Shown piece after piece: positions 17,901 through 49,240 of a DNA stretch of 64,000 bases (position 1 is its first letter; the number at the start of each line of letters is the position of its first letter). The DNA comes from Dipetalonema caudispina (lineage: Eukaryota; Nematoda; Chromadorea; Rhabditida; Onchocercidae). The stretch covers positions 1-64,000 of the forward strand of contig JABVXV010000159.1 of NCBI GenBank assembly GCA_013365325.1. The letters are read 5' to 3'. The translations under genes and the position numbers were made by a program. Under the pieces are notes generated by a model. That model was not told the origin of the DNA. It made no database searches and worked only from the letters and a program-made list of their open reading frames with translations.

Positions 17901-20794
17901 TTCACTTTTCTTCCAAATTTCAAGATTCAAGTTTTAAATTTCAAGTATTAACAAGATTTGTTAATACTTGATTTATGGCACGATCAACGTTATCTATATT
18001 AACAGATTCGCAGATAGAAATTTCATGCGAAAAAATTTACGGATGATTGTTTGATTATTTGTTATCTTCATATAATCAGTTTCTATGAGAAATCTTTCCG
18101 AAATTATAAGTTTAACCGTTTATCAGCCCTATCACATTTTCATTATTCTAGAAAAGCTTTATCGTATTAGCAACAGCAGCGACGTCTTTTTTTTTTAGTA
18201 ACCAAGGGAATCATGCCTGATTTACTCTTGTCTACTTTTTTCTAATTAACTCTAATTTAACATAACTGACTAAATATCCAGAATAAATTATCTTTCGGTA
18301 CACACTTACGAAAATGTAAATTGCTCTGCTAAATAAAAATTAAAAAACAGGCGAATCAACGGCTGAAAAATGAAAGTTTGGATTTGTAATCGATGAGAAA
18401 TTAAATGTAATTATTAATAGTAATCACAAATTACGAAATGAATCGTAAAATAGTTTTTAAAAGGAAATTACAGAGTTTGTCTTTTTTTTTTTCAACAGAT
18501 AAAGAATTAACATAGAACATATCAACTTTGAATTGATTTCTCTCAAGTTTATTTCTTTTCTTTTTTTTCAAGTAATTTTTCTTTTATTGTAATTTTATCA
18601 ACTAATTAATGAATTCAGCTCGGTAATTATTTTATCATTTATACTGCTCCTTGGATCATTAGTTAATCGAGCATATCTAATCTGCGATACATTGATTGCT
18701 GAAAAAGTATCATTTACCGGATTTTTATATCTTACCGGACTTTACGTTTCATCATTGAGTTCAACAGTTGGTACATTACTTGGCACTCCACGTGTTATTC
18801 AAAGTATCGCTTCTGAGGGTATCATACCACTTCTGAATCCATTAGCAGTTGGAGTATGTTTAATTTTGCAATTCAAAATATATTTAATTTTTTAATTCTT
18901 CATTGTATTCCTTCAAATTGACAAATTAGTATTAATTTTTGATACTGCTAATAACGTTCGATTGTCTTAATTATTAGTACAATAAGCGTGCAGTAAACAA
19001 TCTCTTCATCCTTTCCTTTCCTTTCCCTCTCTCTCTCTCTCCCTCTCTGTCTGTAATCATAATATCTTTATAATTATAATTGTAACAATTATAATATATT
19101 GAAATATAAAAAATTCATTAATTGAAATTGAACAAAATTTTTTTACTATTAAAATTATCATTTTCAGCAAGGCGCAAATAAAAGTCCATTACGAGCAAGT
19201 GTTGTAATGATGCTTATAGCAATTATTTTTGTATTACTTGATGATTTGAATCAATTAGCAATCCTTTCAACGATGCCATTTTTGATAACTTATGCTTTTG
19301 TTAATTATTCCTATGTTTCACTGGCGATGACCTATGACCTTCAAACTGTAAACAAAATCAAGTATGATTATTTCATCTTATTATTTTCTTTCTTTTTTTC
19401 TTTTTCTTTAAATGATTCTTACATAAACATATCCATTTATTATTTCAAAATGTTAATTTTATATTTTAATGCACGGATAATTTCGTGGTTTTACACTCAT
19501 TTTTATTCATAATTTTGTACTTTTACTTAGTGCCACTACAAAATATGGCAGTATGGGACATTTAAAAGATGCAGCGGATAATCGTGAAGAAAATGCTGCC
19601 GATTTGGGAAAGTTATTTCCGGAAAGAAATCCAAGTAATTTACCAAATACTGATAATACATACTTGCATAAATTAATAGTACCATTTTCTGCATAAATTC
19701 AAGAACTTATCAATAATGATAATACAGTGAGAATATTGTATTTAATCCAATTATTTTGAATGTGATATTTTTAGATGAAGAAGAAAGTTCGAATTCCATA
19801 ATTGGTCAACCACATACATGGTATTCAATTTTCAGTAATCGTTACATATCACTTATTGGAGTATGTAATTCGTTTTTTTTGCTTTTTCTTCTTTTATTTT
19901 GAATATTATTTGATTAATGAATAATATGAAAGTAAAAAATGAAAATTTTATAAAACACGATGGAATCATTTTCCTTTTATTTATTGCCTTACTATTATAG
20001 CAGTCAAAAAGAATTATAGATTAATTAATTAGCATATATGCTTAATTTTTGTTATATTATCCATCAAATAATTAATATTTGCTTATTTATTTCAGGCTAT
20101 TACAAACATTCTTATAACATTATTTATAAATTTTTGGTATGCATTGCTACATTTGCTAGGATTAGCTGCTTTATATTATTATATTGGATATGTATGCCCA
20201 TCCGTATCACCTGGTATATTTTTCCTTTTTAAATAATTTTTTTCCTTTTTTAATTCACTATTCATCCTTTTGCCACATCAGCAATGTATATTTTTTTCTA
20301 GTAATATAAATTGCTATCAAAAATTACAGAATTATTTAATTAGGCGTTTTTTTTTTCTGCTTTATTTAATTGTAATTGATAATATTAGCATAACTAGCAT
20401 GTATAATGGAAATCATTACCTGTGTTAATCATAATCTTATCATTCCTGATATTAAAAATTGTTACATCATTACACTGATTATTTTGTTCATTTATTTGAC
20501 AATGATATGAAGTGATACAATAGTCTTTGATTGTAATAAAATTATCAGTGCTTTTTATCTTCAGGTATCAGTCAATTCTCACTTCCTCATATGTTCAAAA
20601 CCGCGTTTTCAAATATTGAAACAATTAATACAACACGTTTTTCCTACTGCGTAGTTGCAGCAAAAAATGTTACTAATAGTCCGGAAGTTGAAACCACGAT
20701 TACAGCTTTAAATGAGGAAAACCCGGATTATTCAAACCGGAAACGTTATCACTATACCGAACAAACAGAAGCAGTTATAAGTGATTTACATTGA
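14923..20794 (+). CDS. SLC12A8: SLC12A8-type (CCC9) solute carrier
   Basis: Membrane transporter of the cation-chloride cotransporter superfamily. Human SLC12A8 has been linked to polyamine, amino-acid and, controversially, nicotinamide mononucleotide transport. Exons: 14923-15020, 15284-15395, 15757-15948, 16370-16487, 16768-16881, 17093-17335, 17818-17893, 18619-18853, 19168-19361, 19531-19634, 19775-19860, 20096-20213, 20565-20794. They total 1920 nt, 639 aa. Hallmarks shared with SLC12A8 are [11 protein letters not shown] in TM1 (about residue 41), [10 protein letters not shown] (about 178), FFTVFGVFF (about 278), [14 protein letters not shown] (about 297), [13 protein letters not shown] (about 340) and a C-terminus with [13 protein letters not shown]. 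The extracellular loop at 212-275 is longer than in human and has NNT and NCS glycosylation sequons. The hydrophilic loop before the last two TM segments (about 455-515) is much shorter than in human (protein 714 aa). The start follows AAA and precedes a short hydrophilic leader. The C. elegans orthologue was not assigned. Confidence 0.93.
19026..19053. repeat. CT microsatellite in intron 8 of the SLC12A8-type gene
   Basis: Run of CT dinucleotides with minor interruptions, inside the intron between 18853 and 19168. Confidence 0.85.
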
Positions 20795-22210
20795 ATATAC
20801 ATCATTCTGTATGAAATATCATTGCAATTCAGTTTCATTTCTTGTCATTATAGTTTTATTAAAAAGAGAAAAAAATTGCTTTATTTTAATTTCAAATTTA
20901 AATAATCAATTTCTTCGCTTTCTCTATTCATTTCTTTTTTGTCCTTTTCTTTCTCTTTTTTCTTTCTTTAGTAAATTACTTCTTTGCCTTTCCTTTTTCA
21001 ATGTATTAATCCAAAATCATACACAATTTTCATTTCCTGTTGTTGTTATAAAAGAATCGAAATTTTTGCATTGTATTCTCTTTTCCTTTGACAAATAAAA
21101 GGCATATAAATCGATCGTATCGAAAAATTTCCTAAAGAAAGGTTTGTAATAAAGCGATAATTTACAAATAAAAATAAAAATTTGAAAAGCATTGACAGTA
21201 TTTTTCAAACGAATTGTTAAAAAAATTATAAAACTTGACAGGAAGATGAGAAAGAAAAAGGATGAAAACAATTAAAGCAAAAGTGATATATTCTTTAAAA
21301 TTATTGATAAGTGTAAATGAGCAAATAATGTGAAGGGAAACATAAAAATAAACAAATAAATTGAAAAATTTTTTTAACAAATTACACTTCTTTGTTTTGC
21401 AACAAAATTGAATTAGTGTAAATGCATATAATTGTGTAACAAATTCCGATATCTTTCTTTTATTATGCTGTTCAGTTAAATTTTGCTTTATTAATTAATC
21501 TCATCATAATCGTCATGAAGTAGCAAACATCACTTGATTGTTCAATGAATGATTCCAACAGTAAATATCGATTATTTCTCAATAGACGACTGAAATAGAA
21601 AATATCGATTGATTAAAATAGCAATTATTAATTGATTATCCAGCAAGAAATTTAAATATTGACCGATAGATATCTATTAATCAACCAATAAATGACTGAA
21701 TGTACATTTATCGGTTGATTTTTTATAGCGGATGATTTGCAGAAAATGATTGATCTATACGAGAATTTTACAACCTTGAAAAAAGAAAAAAAAAGAGGAA
21801 AAGCATGAATACTTTTAGGGGAGAAATTTAGGCGATAGACAAATTTGTTTACAAATCATAAAAATGGTCCAAATTTTCTCGAAATATACAATGGAAGTTG
21901 TTGTAGCAATTTTATTGATCATTCTGTGTTACTAATGCTATCCATCTATCTGATCATTTATTTTTCATGAATTTCCCCGGATTTTTTAAAATCCGATTTC
22001 CCCGAAATTTCTACACAGAATATTTTGCTAAAATTTTCAACTTTGATAGTTAATCCTATTCAGTTTTTGAAAAATTCGTTAAAAAAAGAAAAAAAAACAT
22101 TTAAAGCATATCAATTAGCAAATAATAATATTGCTGTCCATTTTTTAAATTTGGCCAATTTCTTTTCTTTTATTTTTCATTTATTAAGAAAAAAAAGAAA
22201 AAAAATTTCG
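20795..22210. other. Spacer with 3'UTR of the SLC12A8-type gene
   Basis: No gene seen. It should contain the 3' untranslated region of the transporter and the promoter/outron of the next plus-strand gene. Several ATCGATTR words occur between 21560 and 21720 without forming a clear array. Confidence 0.55.
21094..21099 (+). terminator. Candidate polyadenylation signal of the SLC12A8-type gene
   Basis: AATAAA 300 bases after the stop codon; a second AATAAA is at 21148-21153. Either could define the transcript end. Confidence 0.4.
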
Positions 22211-22220
22211 TTTATTTCAG
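22211..22220 (+). other. Candidate trans-splice acceptor of the small membrane protein
   Basis: TTTATTTCAG ends four bases before the ATG at 22225. The match to the nematode acceptor consensus and the tiny leader are typical of spliced-leader addition. It could instead join an unrecognised upstream exon. Confidence 0.5.
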
Positions 22221-22224
22221 CTCT

Positions 22225-23576
22225 ATGTGTGCACCAAACTATTTGCCATATCCAAGTGGTGGAATTATTTGTGGATTAACGATGTAAGCTATCCCAAATC
22301 ATGATTTATATCGCTATCCTAATAATTAGAAAATGTGATTAGCATCATGACAATTTATTATTATCATGTATTTCTTATTAGCATTATCATCGTTATCATT
22401 AATTTTTCCTAAAAATATAAATAATTTGTTATTTATTGCTACGAGTAAGTGAAACTATTAACATCATAACAATCAACCGGTGATTCGACATTAACCTTTC
22501 TTTACCCGGAAATTCTGCCCAGAAATAGACTATTCCATGACATAGTTTCTCATGACCTTTTCTTTGTCCGAAAATCCTATTTAGAATTGTTATTGTGGTA
22601 CTTTTGTTCTGTTATATATGTCTTCATTTGTATGTAAATTACGCTCAACATTTTAATATTTATCCGCTAGCTTCATCAATTTTCTTTATCCTGAAGTGCA
22701 ATTTTCAACTTGGGTAATTTTTTATTGTGTGTCTTTTTCAGAAATTTGTAAAACTATTAAATTTGGCTCATTTTTGTTGCAGATGTCCTGATGAATCAAT
22801 TTTTCATTATTATTATTGTTGCTACGGGTTATTAGGCGCTTGTTGTTTTTATCTAAGAACATGGCTTGTGTAAGTTTCTTTTCTTTTTTAAATTTGAAAT
22901 ATTTTTACTAAATTTTTGAAAAATTATTTCTCTTATTACTTACAATGTAGCCTATTAAATCACGGAATGATACACTATGGATAACTTATAATGCATTTAG
23001 GCATATATCATTCATATTGAATAAATACAGCATTCTTCCTAAATGATCCGTTTGTGATAAAAAACTTCACATTATCAGTATAACAGATGGATAATTCCTT
23101 TAGGAATAGGAATTGAAGAATTAAACAGAATTTGAAAAACAAAGAATTGCAAATTTTAGAAAATTAACAGAATGAAATAGCATAGAAAAAAAAGCAATGT
23201 AAAAAATGTCAAATGCTTCAAAATATTATTATATCGATTCATTGATAAATCGATAGATTGGTTGATTGATCGATTGATTGACTGATTGATTAAGTATGTC
23301 GTAATTTGTTGAAAATTATTTATGTATGCAAATAATAATTACTTAAATGTGTGATAAATGAAATAATTGCTAATTTTAAGAATTTTATTGATGGTAATCA
23401 GTCTTTCATTAATCCTTTGTGCTATTGCCGCGGCTGTTGCGGCATTCTCACGAAACCGACAACAACGCTTACCAACCGTCGATACCACTACAAATACCGG
23501 ATATGACATTCATTATCATCCACCACGTGAACATACCGTCTACTATACAGATCATAGCAGGGATCGAAGCCTTTAA
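22225..23576 (+). CDS. Cysteine-rich single-pass membrane protein, unknown function
   Basis: Not recognised as a named family. Exons 22225-22283, 22783-22869 and 23381-23576 join in frame to 342 nt, 113 aa. The first 47 residues are short and rich in cysteine: C2, C16, C21, the pair C32-C33 and the pair C40-C41, with a tyrosine stretch before the first pair. One strong membrane segment follows at about 48-70 (LVILLMVISLSLILCAIAAA region). The tail from about 73 is basic then Thr/Tyr/His-rich, with HPPREH and YYTDHSRDRSL at the end. No signal peptide is seen, so the protein would be type III, or a 5' exon with a signal peptide is missing. The layout resembles small nematode and Shisa-like membrane adaptors in outline only. 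It lies 1.4 kb downstream of the transporter on the same strand; there is no sign of an operon. Confidence 0.75.
23234..23292. repeat. GATT microsatellite just before exon 3 of the small gene
   Basis: Imperfect GATT/GATC units in the second intron of the small membrane-protein gene, about 90 bases before its last exon. Confidence 0.8.
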
Positions 23577-23596
23577 ATTCAATTTCACAATTTTGA

Positions 23597-23649
23597 TATT
23601 ATTTATTATTTACTGTTATTATTTATTATTACTATTATTATTATTACCA
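23597..23649. repeat. ATT microsatellite in 3'UTR of the small gene
   Basis: Imperfect ATT/TTA trinucleotide run starting about 20 bases after the stop codon of the small membrane-protein gene. Confidence 0.8.
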
Positions 23650-24803
23650 TTAACTGTCCGATAATATATTATTTTATTGGTCGTCTATTCAACGATTTTT
23701 TCATGTTTACACAACGCCAAGTACCAATTCAAAATTTTAAATGTTTCCTACAACACTAATTTCTACCTGACAAAGCACCGATAATACTAATTATAGCTAA
23801 AAAAAAAAATTGGAATTTAAAATCAAATTCAAAATAGAACTCTAGTTAAGAAAATTTGCGATTTATTATTTCCAAAAACATATTTGCAATTTTAAACTTC
23901 CCTTTAGCCAAATCCAAAATGAAAATTTTCGAATTTGCTCTTTGAAGAAATGTATTTTTCTCCTAACAACTACAAATTTAAATTCAAACTTTCCCCTTGT
24001 TTATGGTTACTGTTCAAATTTCACAACAGGATGAGACTAGCAGAATCGTAATATTTCCGTAAGCAAAAATAAAAACAAAATTCCTTTCAAAAAAATTTTT
24101 TTAACAGCCGTAGAATTTGATACGGAAGATTGCCGAGTACAAAAAGAGAAAATCTGTTATTTGATGCTTATCAGATTTTATCATCGAACTTGGCAACAAT
24201 AGAATAAAATTTTATTAGCAACTAATTAAATACAATAGTAACTAATGGTACCAAAAAAAAAGAAACCAATTAATTTAATCTGGAAAAAAAGAAGAGGTGA
24301 GGAACTTTTAGAGCTAATAAAAAATACGGCGAACATAATTAGGACAATAAAAAAGTTGTTAAGCAAATGTGGATAAATACAAACAAATTAAAAATACCAT
24401 AAAGTTCAAATTTCATGTGTTTATAAATGATAAGAATTGACAGTAATTTATGAAATAATCCGATGATGATATTTATAGAGAAAAACAAAAAAGTGAAAAA
24501 AAGACTGGAACAATAAGAAGAGAAAATTCGGATAAAAAAAGATAAAAAATCCTAGAAAAGAAACATATAATTTTATGCTACACAAAAAGTGTAATTTCAA
24601 TTTCAATTTTGAATTCAAATTCGAGTTTGAATTACGCTCCTTAATTTTTTTTCTTTTTTTTTGTTGTTTTCATACAATAACTGATACAAAAGTTATTTAC
24701 CAATTTTTTTTTTTTTGCAATGAAAAAAGGAAAACATAAAGATGAAAAAATATTTTGATAAATTTTTTTTGTTTCTTTTCATTTTTCGTTTTTTTTTTCT
24801 CCA

Positions 24804-24877
24804 TCAGTTCGATTGTTCGTCATCAGCATTCTTTTGACCAACCATATGCACAACGATTACTGTCTTTTTCTTCTTCT
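24804..24877 (-). CDS. Candidate alternative last exon of rootletin
   Basis: On the minus strand the acceptor TTTTATTTTTTAG precedes 74 nt that read AG then 24 codons ending in TGA. The rootletin last exon has an internal strong donor, TTCCG|GTAAGG, with its last exon base at 28343. Joining 28343 to 24877 keeps the frame (G + AG = Glu) and replaces the final 43 residues of rootletin with 24 codons: a lysine-rich start, TVIVVHMVGQKNADDEQSN and a stop. This is an inference from phase and splice signals only; the intron would be about 3.5 kb. It could also be chance. Confidence 0.3.
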
Positions 24878-25562
24878 CTAAAAAATAAAATTCATAAATA
24901 GTTGAAAAAAAAAATTTCCATTAAACAACGCATATACACAATGACAGACTGATGATTGTACAATTCATTTCAAACCTTTTTTTTTTTCTTTGTTATTAAA
25001 CAAACTAAATTAAAATTAAAAATTTTTTTTTTGAACCTAATAATTTGTATGTTTATGCATATATGCACGAATGCTTAATTAATACAAATATTGAAATGTT
25101 TTTTGGTTTCTAAAAAAAAAAAAAATTAAAAATGGTGCTTTACAATTAATTTTTGCTAATAATAATAAGGTTTTAATAGAAACTTTAAAGTATTAGCAAA
25201 TATTTTCAATTAATTTATAATCTTCAAACAAATATTTCATTAAATCTTCTTCTAATACCAATACTTTCACTCAAGTAAACTTTCTTTTTATTTTTGTTTT
25301 TTTCATCCTTGCTAAAATAAACAACTTTTTAGTGAATGAATGAAAAAAAAAAAAAAAAATTTCCCTAAAAATTCGATATCAAATAAAATGTACAATCATC
25401 AATATGAATTGGATTTCTTTTTTCGGTATTTACTGCAAATACAGCAATATCAAAGAAAGAAATCAAAATTTTATATGTAATTCATTCATAAGGAAGAATT
25501 TTGTTGTAAGTAAATACTTTTGCTAACATAAAACATAAAAACATGCTTATTACTATTACTAT

Positions 25563-25577
25563 CATTATTATTCTCAC

Positions 25578-25611
<34 letters not shown>

Positions 25612-25631
25612 AATATTAATATTATTATTAG
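25563..25631. repeat. ATT microsatellite
   Basis: Long ATT trinucleotide run with two small interruptions. Confidence 0.9.
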
Positions 25632-27565
25632 AAATTTCCAATGTTTCATGCAAAAAATAAAAATATATAACCAACCAATTAAGGTTATAGCAATTTAGGA
25701 TAAATAAAATAAGATATTAATATTGCAAAGCAATGGAGATATAAAAATCTTTACCACCATCCTTTACAACAAAACAAAAGTTATCAAAATGATGCCAATT
25801 GTTAGTAACGTTTTATAATATAACACTCTTTTTAATACAATAACATTTTAATTAAATTTGATTGAAATTTGATTAGAAGAGAAACTAAAATTGATACATG
25901 TATTTATTGTAAAGTTTAAGGAAAGAAAAACAAGAAATGGAAAAGGTGGTTAAAATTGTTAAGGAGCTCGGCCTGATTTTTATAATTGTAAAAAGGTATG
26001 GAGAGAGGCGAGAAAGGATGAAAACAGGACAGTATGGAAATTTATTTCAGTGTTAAGTTTGATAATTTCGAAAATGAGGGTGACGTAAGATTTTAATCCT
26101 TCCATTGGATGATAATTTTGTTGATATGAAAAGATTGTTTTAAATAATAAATATATTTCGAAAAAATTGATGAAAGAAGATAAAAAAGAAGGAAAAGAAT
26201 TTGAATTTAATATAAACTTTAGAGAAAATTGTTTTTTATTTTTATTCAAAAAATACTTATTAAAATAATTTATGGTAAAAATAAAAAGATAAAATGAAAT
26301 GAAAATCAAAAAGCATGTGTGATGTGGAAGAAAAGTTAAGTTGCAAGTTAAAATTTGAAGCTTTTGATTAATCAAATTACTTTTCTTTATTAAATGACTA
26401 ATTAAGTGGTCAAATTAAATCCTTACATCTATAGATTTGTCTAGTTATAATATAATTTCTTCAGGTTATTGCCGGTTTTTGTTGTTAAATGGTTAAGCAA
26501 AATAACTAATAATAAATAACAAACAATTGATGTTATCAAACAATATATATATTCAACTGCTTAACAGATACCATTGGTTCATTAATTAGAATCAAAAATC
26601 ATAATGATACTTATCAATGATTTCTTCAGTATGTTTCGCTAATTAATTCAAAGAATAATTTTTTCCAAAAATTTATGATAATCAAAAATATAATTTTCAA
26701 AAATTTCTATTGATAGAAAAACAACTTGTCAAGTACAGGATGACGCGAATTTTGAATCATAAAATGGCTATTCTGAATTTTTTCGACACATGTAATATAC
26801 ATGTATATGAAAATAAATTGTTCAAAAATTTCTGCTTTTGTCAAAATCGATGTGAAATGTTACTTATTTGTTATTATTGCAAAGATTTGAAAAAGGAAAT
26901 GAAAGAAGAAAGTAAAAAGAATTTTACTTTAAATCAAAAAAAAAAGAAGGAAAAATGGTTAAGTTGAACGGGGAAGTTCTTGAGGAATCATCATTAATAT
27001 AATTAAATATAATAGCATGCCCTAAAGTTCCCAAAACAACCATCCTAGTCCTCTTATCCCTCCCTTCTTTAATTGTTACACTTTGTTGCATATTGCAAAA
27101 GATAATGGTAAAGGATACATATTTATTATTACTTTTACTGGCAAAGAAAATTAAAATTTTATAAAAGTTCGATGTTATCACAAGTAACAATGTGTTCTTG
27201 AAATTTATGCTTTTGAATAAATTTTGCCATGCGATGCTAAAGAAAAAATGACCCTAAAATATTCCGCTTTTTTCTTTTTCATAATTTAAATAGAATGTAT
27301 GAAATCTCTAACTTAAAAAAGGTTGTATTCTTATTTTTATTTTTCGTTTCCAATTTTCAAAAAAAAAAAAAAAAAAAAAAAACGTATATTTTTTATGCTT
27401 ACTTACACACGATTTCCGTATTTTAAAACGAATCACTTCTCATCGCTAAAAACCAAATATTTAAAACCAAAATTCAAAAGTAAAGAGGACCTGAGATGCA
27501 GTTTTTCGTAAGTTTGCCTGCAAAAGATTTTAATATATTTTGAATATATGAATGAATTAAAGGAA

Positions 27566-27755
27566 AATAATATTGATAATAATAATAATAATAGTAATAT
27601 TAATAACAGTAACAATAACAATAATAATAATAACGATAATAATAATAATAGTAATAATAATAATAGTAATAATAATAATAATAATACATAATAATAATAA
27701 TAGTAATAAATAATATCTAATAATAATTATTGATAATAATAGTTAATAATAAATA
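27566..27755. repeat. Long imperfect AAT/AAC microsatellite
   Basis: About 190 bases made almost wholly of AAT units with AAC and AGT variants, about 460 bases beyond the rootletin stop codon and therefore possibly in its 3' untranslated region. Confidence 0.9.
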
Positions 27756-28211
27756 ACCATTTGGAAAAAAGTCAGTGACAAAATACGAGAATGAAAGAGT
27801 TTATGGTTATCATTTTATGGATAAATATAATATTGCTAACGATAAAAAACGATCAATCAAATAGCTTAGTGACAATTGCGCATGTGCAAATAATGCAATG
27901 TGATGTGTGAAATGTGCATATTTACGTTGTGTAACTGGCGTAAAATACCGATGTGACAGTTGCACATCTTAGCAGCAGGACAAAAAAAAAGAAAAAATGA
28001 GAGAAAAAGCTGGAAAAGCAATTATAGCGGAAATCGTATGCAACTATTTGTAATATTTTAATTGATATCATTTTTTTACCGCCTTTTTTTGGAATAAATT
28101 TCAATCAATTGATTAAAATAAGAAGGGCAATAAGCGGGAAGGCGAAAAATTTCCCATTTTTACAATTTAAAACAAAAATATTGATGATCAATATTTGCGG
28201 CCTTATAATAA

Positions 28212-47090
<18,879 letters not shown>

Positions 47091-47107
47091 TTTTTTTAGC
47101 AGTTCAA

Positions 47108-47117
47108 CTGAAATATC
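47108..47117 (-). other. Candidate trans-splice acceptor of rootletin
   Basis: On the minus strand TGATATTTCAG ends 17 bases before the ATG at 47090. It matches the nematode acceptor consensus and is placed as expected for spliced-leader addition; a 5'UTR intron is the alternative. Confidence 0.5.
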
Positions 47118-48040
47118 ATTTCATATTCAAATTAATTAGCTCAAATCTTTTGTTATTTTAATATCACTATTACTAATAATGATAGCGATAATAACAATAG
47201 GAAGACGAACAGTAACAATTAATAATGTGAATAATAATAATAATTTCAGTAATAGAAGTTCATACTTTTTTGGTAGGTTAAATAAAATTTTACAGTAAGT
47301 AATAACTTTAAAATATGAAAGAAACGAAATTAAAATTTATATCTGAATAATATAGAAATAAACTCTTTACAAATTTGAATCACAAATATAAATTCTTTGT
47401 AAAGTTTGATTGATGTAAATTTAATTTTAAATATGATAAAACAAAAAAAGAAGGGAAGAATACTGCCAACATTTTATATCTACTGTATGAAATCTAAGTA
47501 AAAAATAAAACAACCAGAAGGAATGAATGCATCAGACATAATGATTGAATAATAGCTTCATTTAGAATCATAAATCGAAGATCTTATCGAGAATAAATCA
47601 ATATGCAAATTTGGAGAAAAAAGAACACATAATATTACTGTAGAAAAAGCAAGAACAGAAAAAGGTTTATTAGATCAACCTTCTCCTTTCTCACATATGC
47701 AAAATATTTCCTCACTTTTCAATTTTCAACAAAATTATTGATTGTATGCGTTTGAATGAATCACTGGGAGAAGGTTGCTTAGAATTTTGTTGGAAATTTT
47801 TTAATTGTTAACTTTATAATTTATTTAATCAGATTAATATTATGTTCTATTTCCAAAACTGAAAAATGGAAATGGGGAAAAAGTTTGAGGAAATAAATAA
47901 TATGAAGATTATAAGAATAGTAATAATAATATTACTACTCTATTATACTTATAATAACATGAGTAAAAAATGCAAAATGTGAAATTAAAACAATGAATGG
48001 AAATCAAAGTTAATTTCAAAAAATAATTTTATAAGAAATA

Positions 48041-48065
48041 TAAATATATATATATATATATATAT
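48041..48065. repeat. TA microsatellite
   Basis: Uninterrupted TA dinucleotide run of about 12 units. Confidence 0.9.
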
Positions 48066-49065
48066 TATTATACTTTCTTTGATAAAGTGAGATAATGCAC
48101 ACGAATAAAAAATACCAATTAAGATTAATATCAGAGAATATTAATTAAAAGATAATTAGTAATGGGAAAGTGATTAATTCAATTTTAATGCAAATCTAAA
48201 ATAAATCGGTCAAAATTGTTCACTTTGCTTCTTACAAGAATATTTCCACTGCTTTTCTTTTTATCTTTATGAACTATATTCCATGAATTTTTTCTTATTA
48301 CTTTTTTCATATCTCATCTAAGTATTACTGTTTACTGACTGTTCCTAAAATTTCGAAAAAGGAAAAGCGAAAGGAAAACAAAAAGTGAAAAATTAAAAAA
48401 GAAGGAAATCAATTGCGACGCAATAAAACGAATAGTTATTCTAAACAACCTAAAAATCCCATAAAATGTAAATGTTGCTCGAATGCTTACTGAATCATTT
48501 GGAGTGAAGCAATCAAATTGTTCACTTTCAAAATGGGAAAATATTAAAGGAAAAACGACGAAGTAGAGAGAAAGAATGAAAGGGTAGTGGAAAGAAATAA
48601 AGCCGATGATCCAAAATTAAATCGAATAAGTATGAAAACAAAAGTTTAAATAAAAATGAAAAAATGATTGGATTATTAAAAATTAAAATGAGAAATTTTA
48701 AAATAAAACGGTTCTCAAATTTTTTATGTATGTTCAAATCATAATGTTGAAATACACAAATATAAGGGAAATTTGAAATGAAAGTTGACAGTTATTAAAA
48801 AAGACAAAGATTTGGATAAAAAAGTGTGATGAATTGTAATTCTCAACAAAATGATATGCCATTTCATGAACAACTAATATTGCTTATAGTTTTTTTTTTT
48901 TAAGAAAAAATTAACAAGTTCGAATAGACTGTGCAAGTAAACAAAATAAGGAATTGGGGAGACTTATTTTTAAGAAATTCTTTTAAATCAAATTCTTTAT
49001 GGAAATAAATGAGACTTTTTTTCTTTTCTTTTCTTTCCTTTTCTTTCATGTATCTAAAAACCATT

Positions 49066-49240
49066 ACCGATATTTTATGGGACAAAAACTTTTGCGTATT
49101 TTGATATATAGAAATTTCTACCTGTATTTTGGATTAAAGTGCAACTTTTACTGATATTTTATGAAACGAAAATTTTTATGCATTTTGATGAAGCATAAAA
49201 ACTTTTTATGGTATTTTAATGAAACAGAAAATTTTCGCTT
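49066..49240. repeat. Degenerate repeat around GATATTTTATGRRAC
   Basis: Related segments start near 49066, 49122, 49150 and 49210. The first and third share GATATTTTATG, then AAAA, TTTT and GTATTTTGAT/GCATTTTGAT in order. Units are unequal in length. Confidence 0.45.

Larger units (their letters stand above)
23577..28211. other. Spacer between two converging genes
   Basis: The plus-strand small gene ends at 23576 and the main minus-strand rootletin frame ends at 28212. The spacer holds ATT/AAT microsatellites, long T and A runs and one candidate minus-strand exon (24804-24877). The 131-residue minus open frame at 25980-26375 is almost wholly Phe/Leu/Ile/Ser/Asn and lacks family features, so it is left out. 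Confidence 0.55.
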
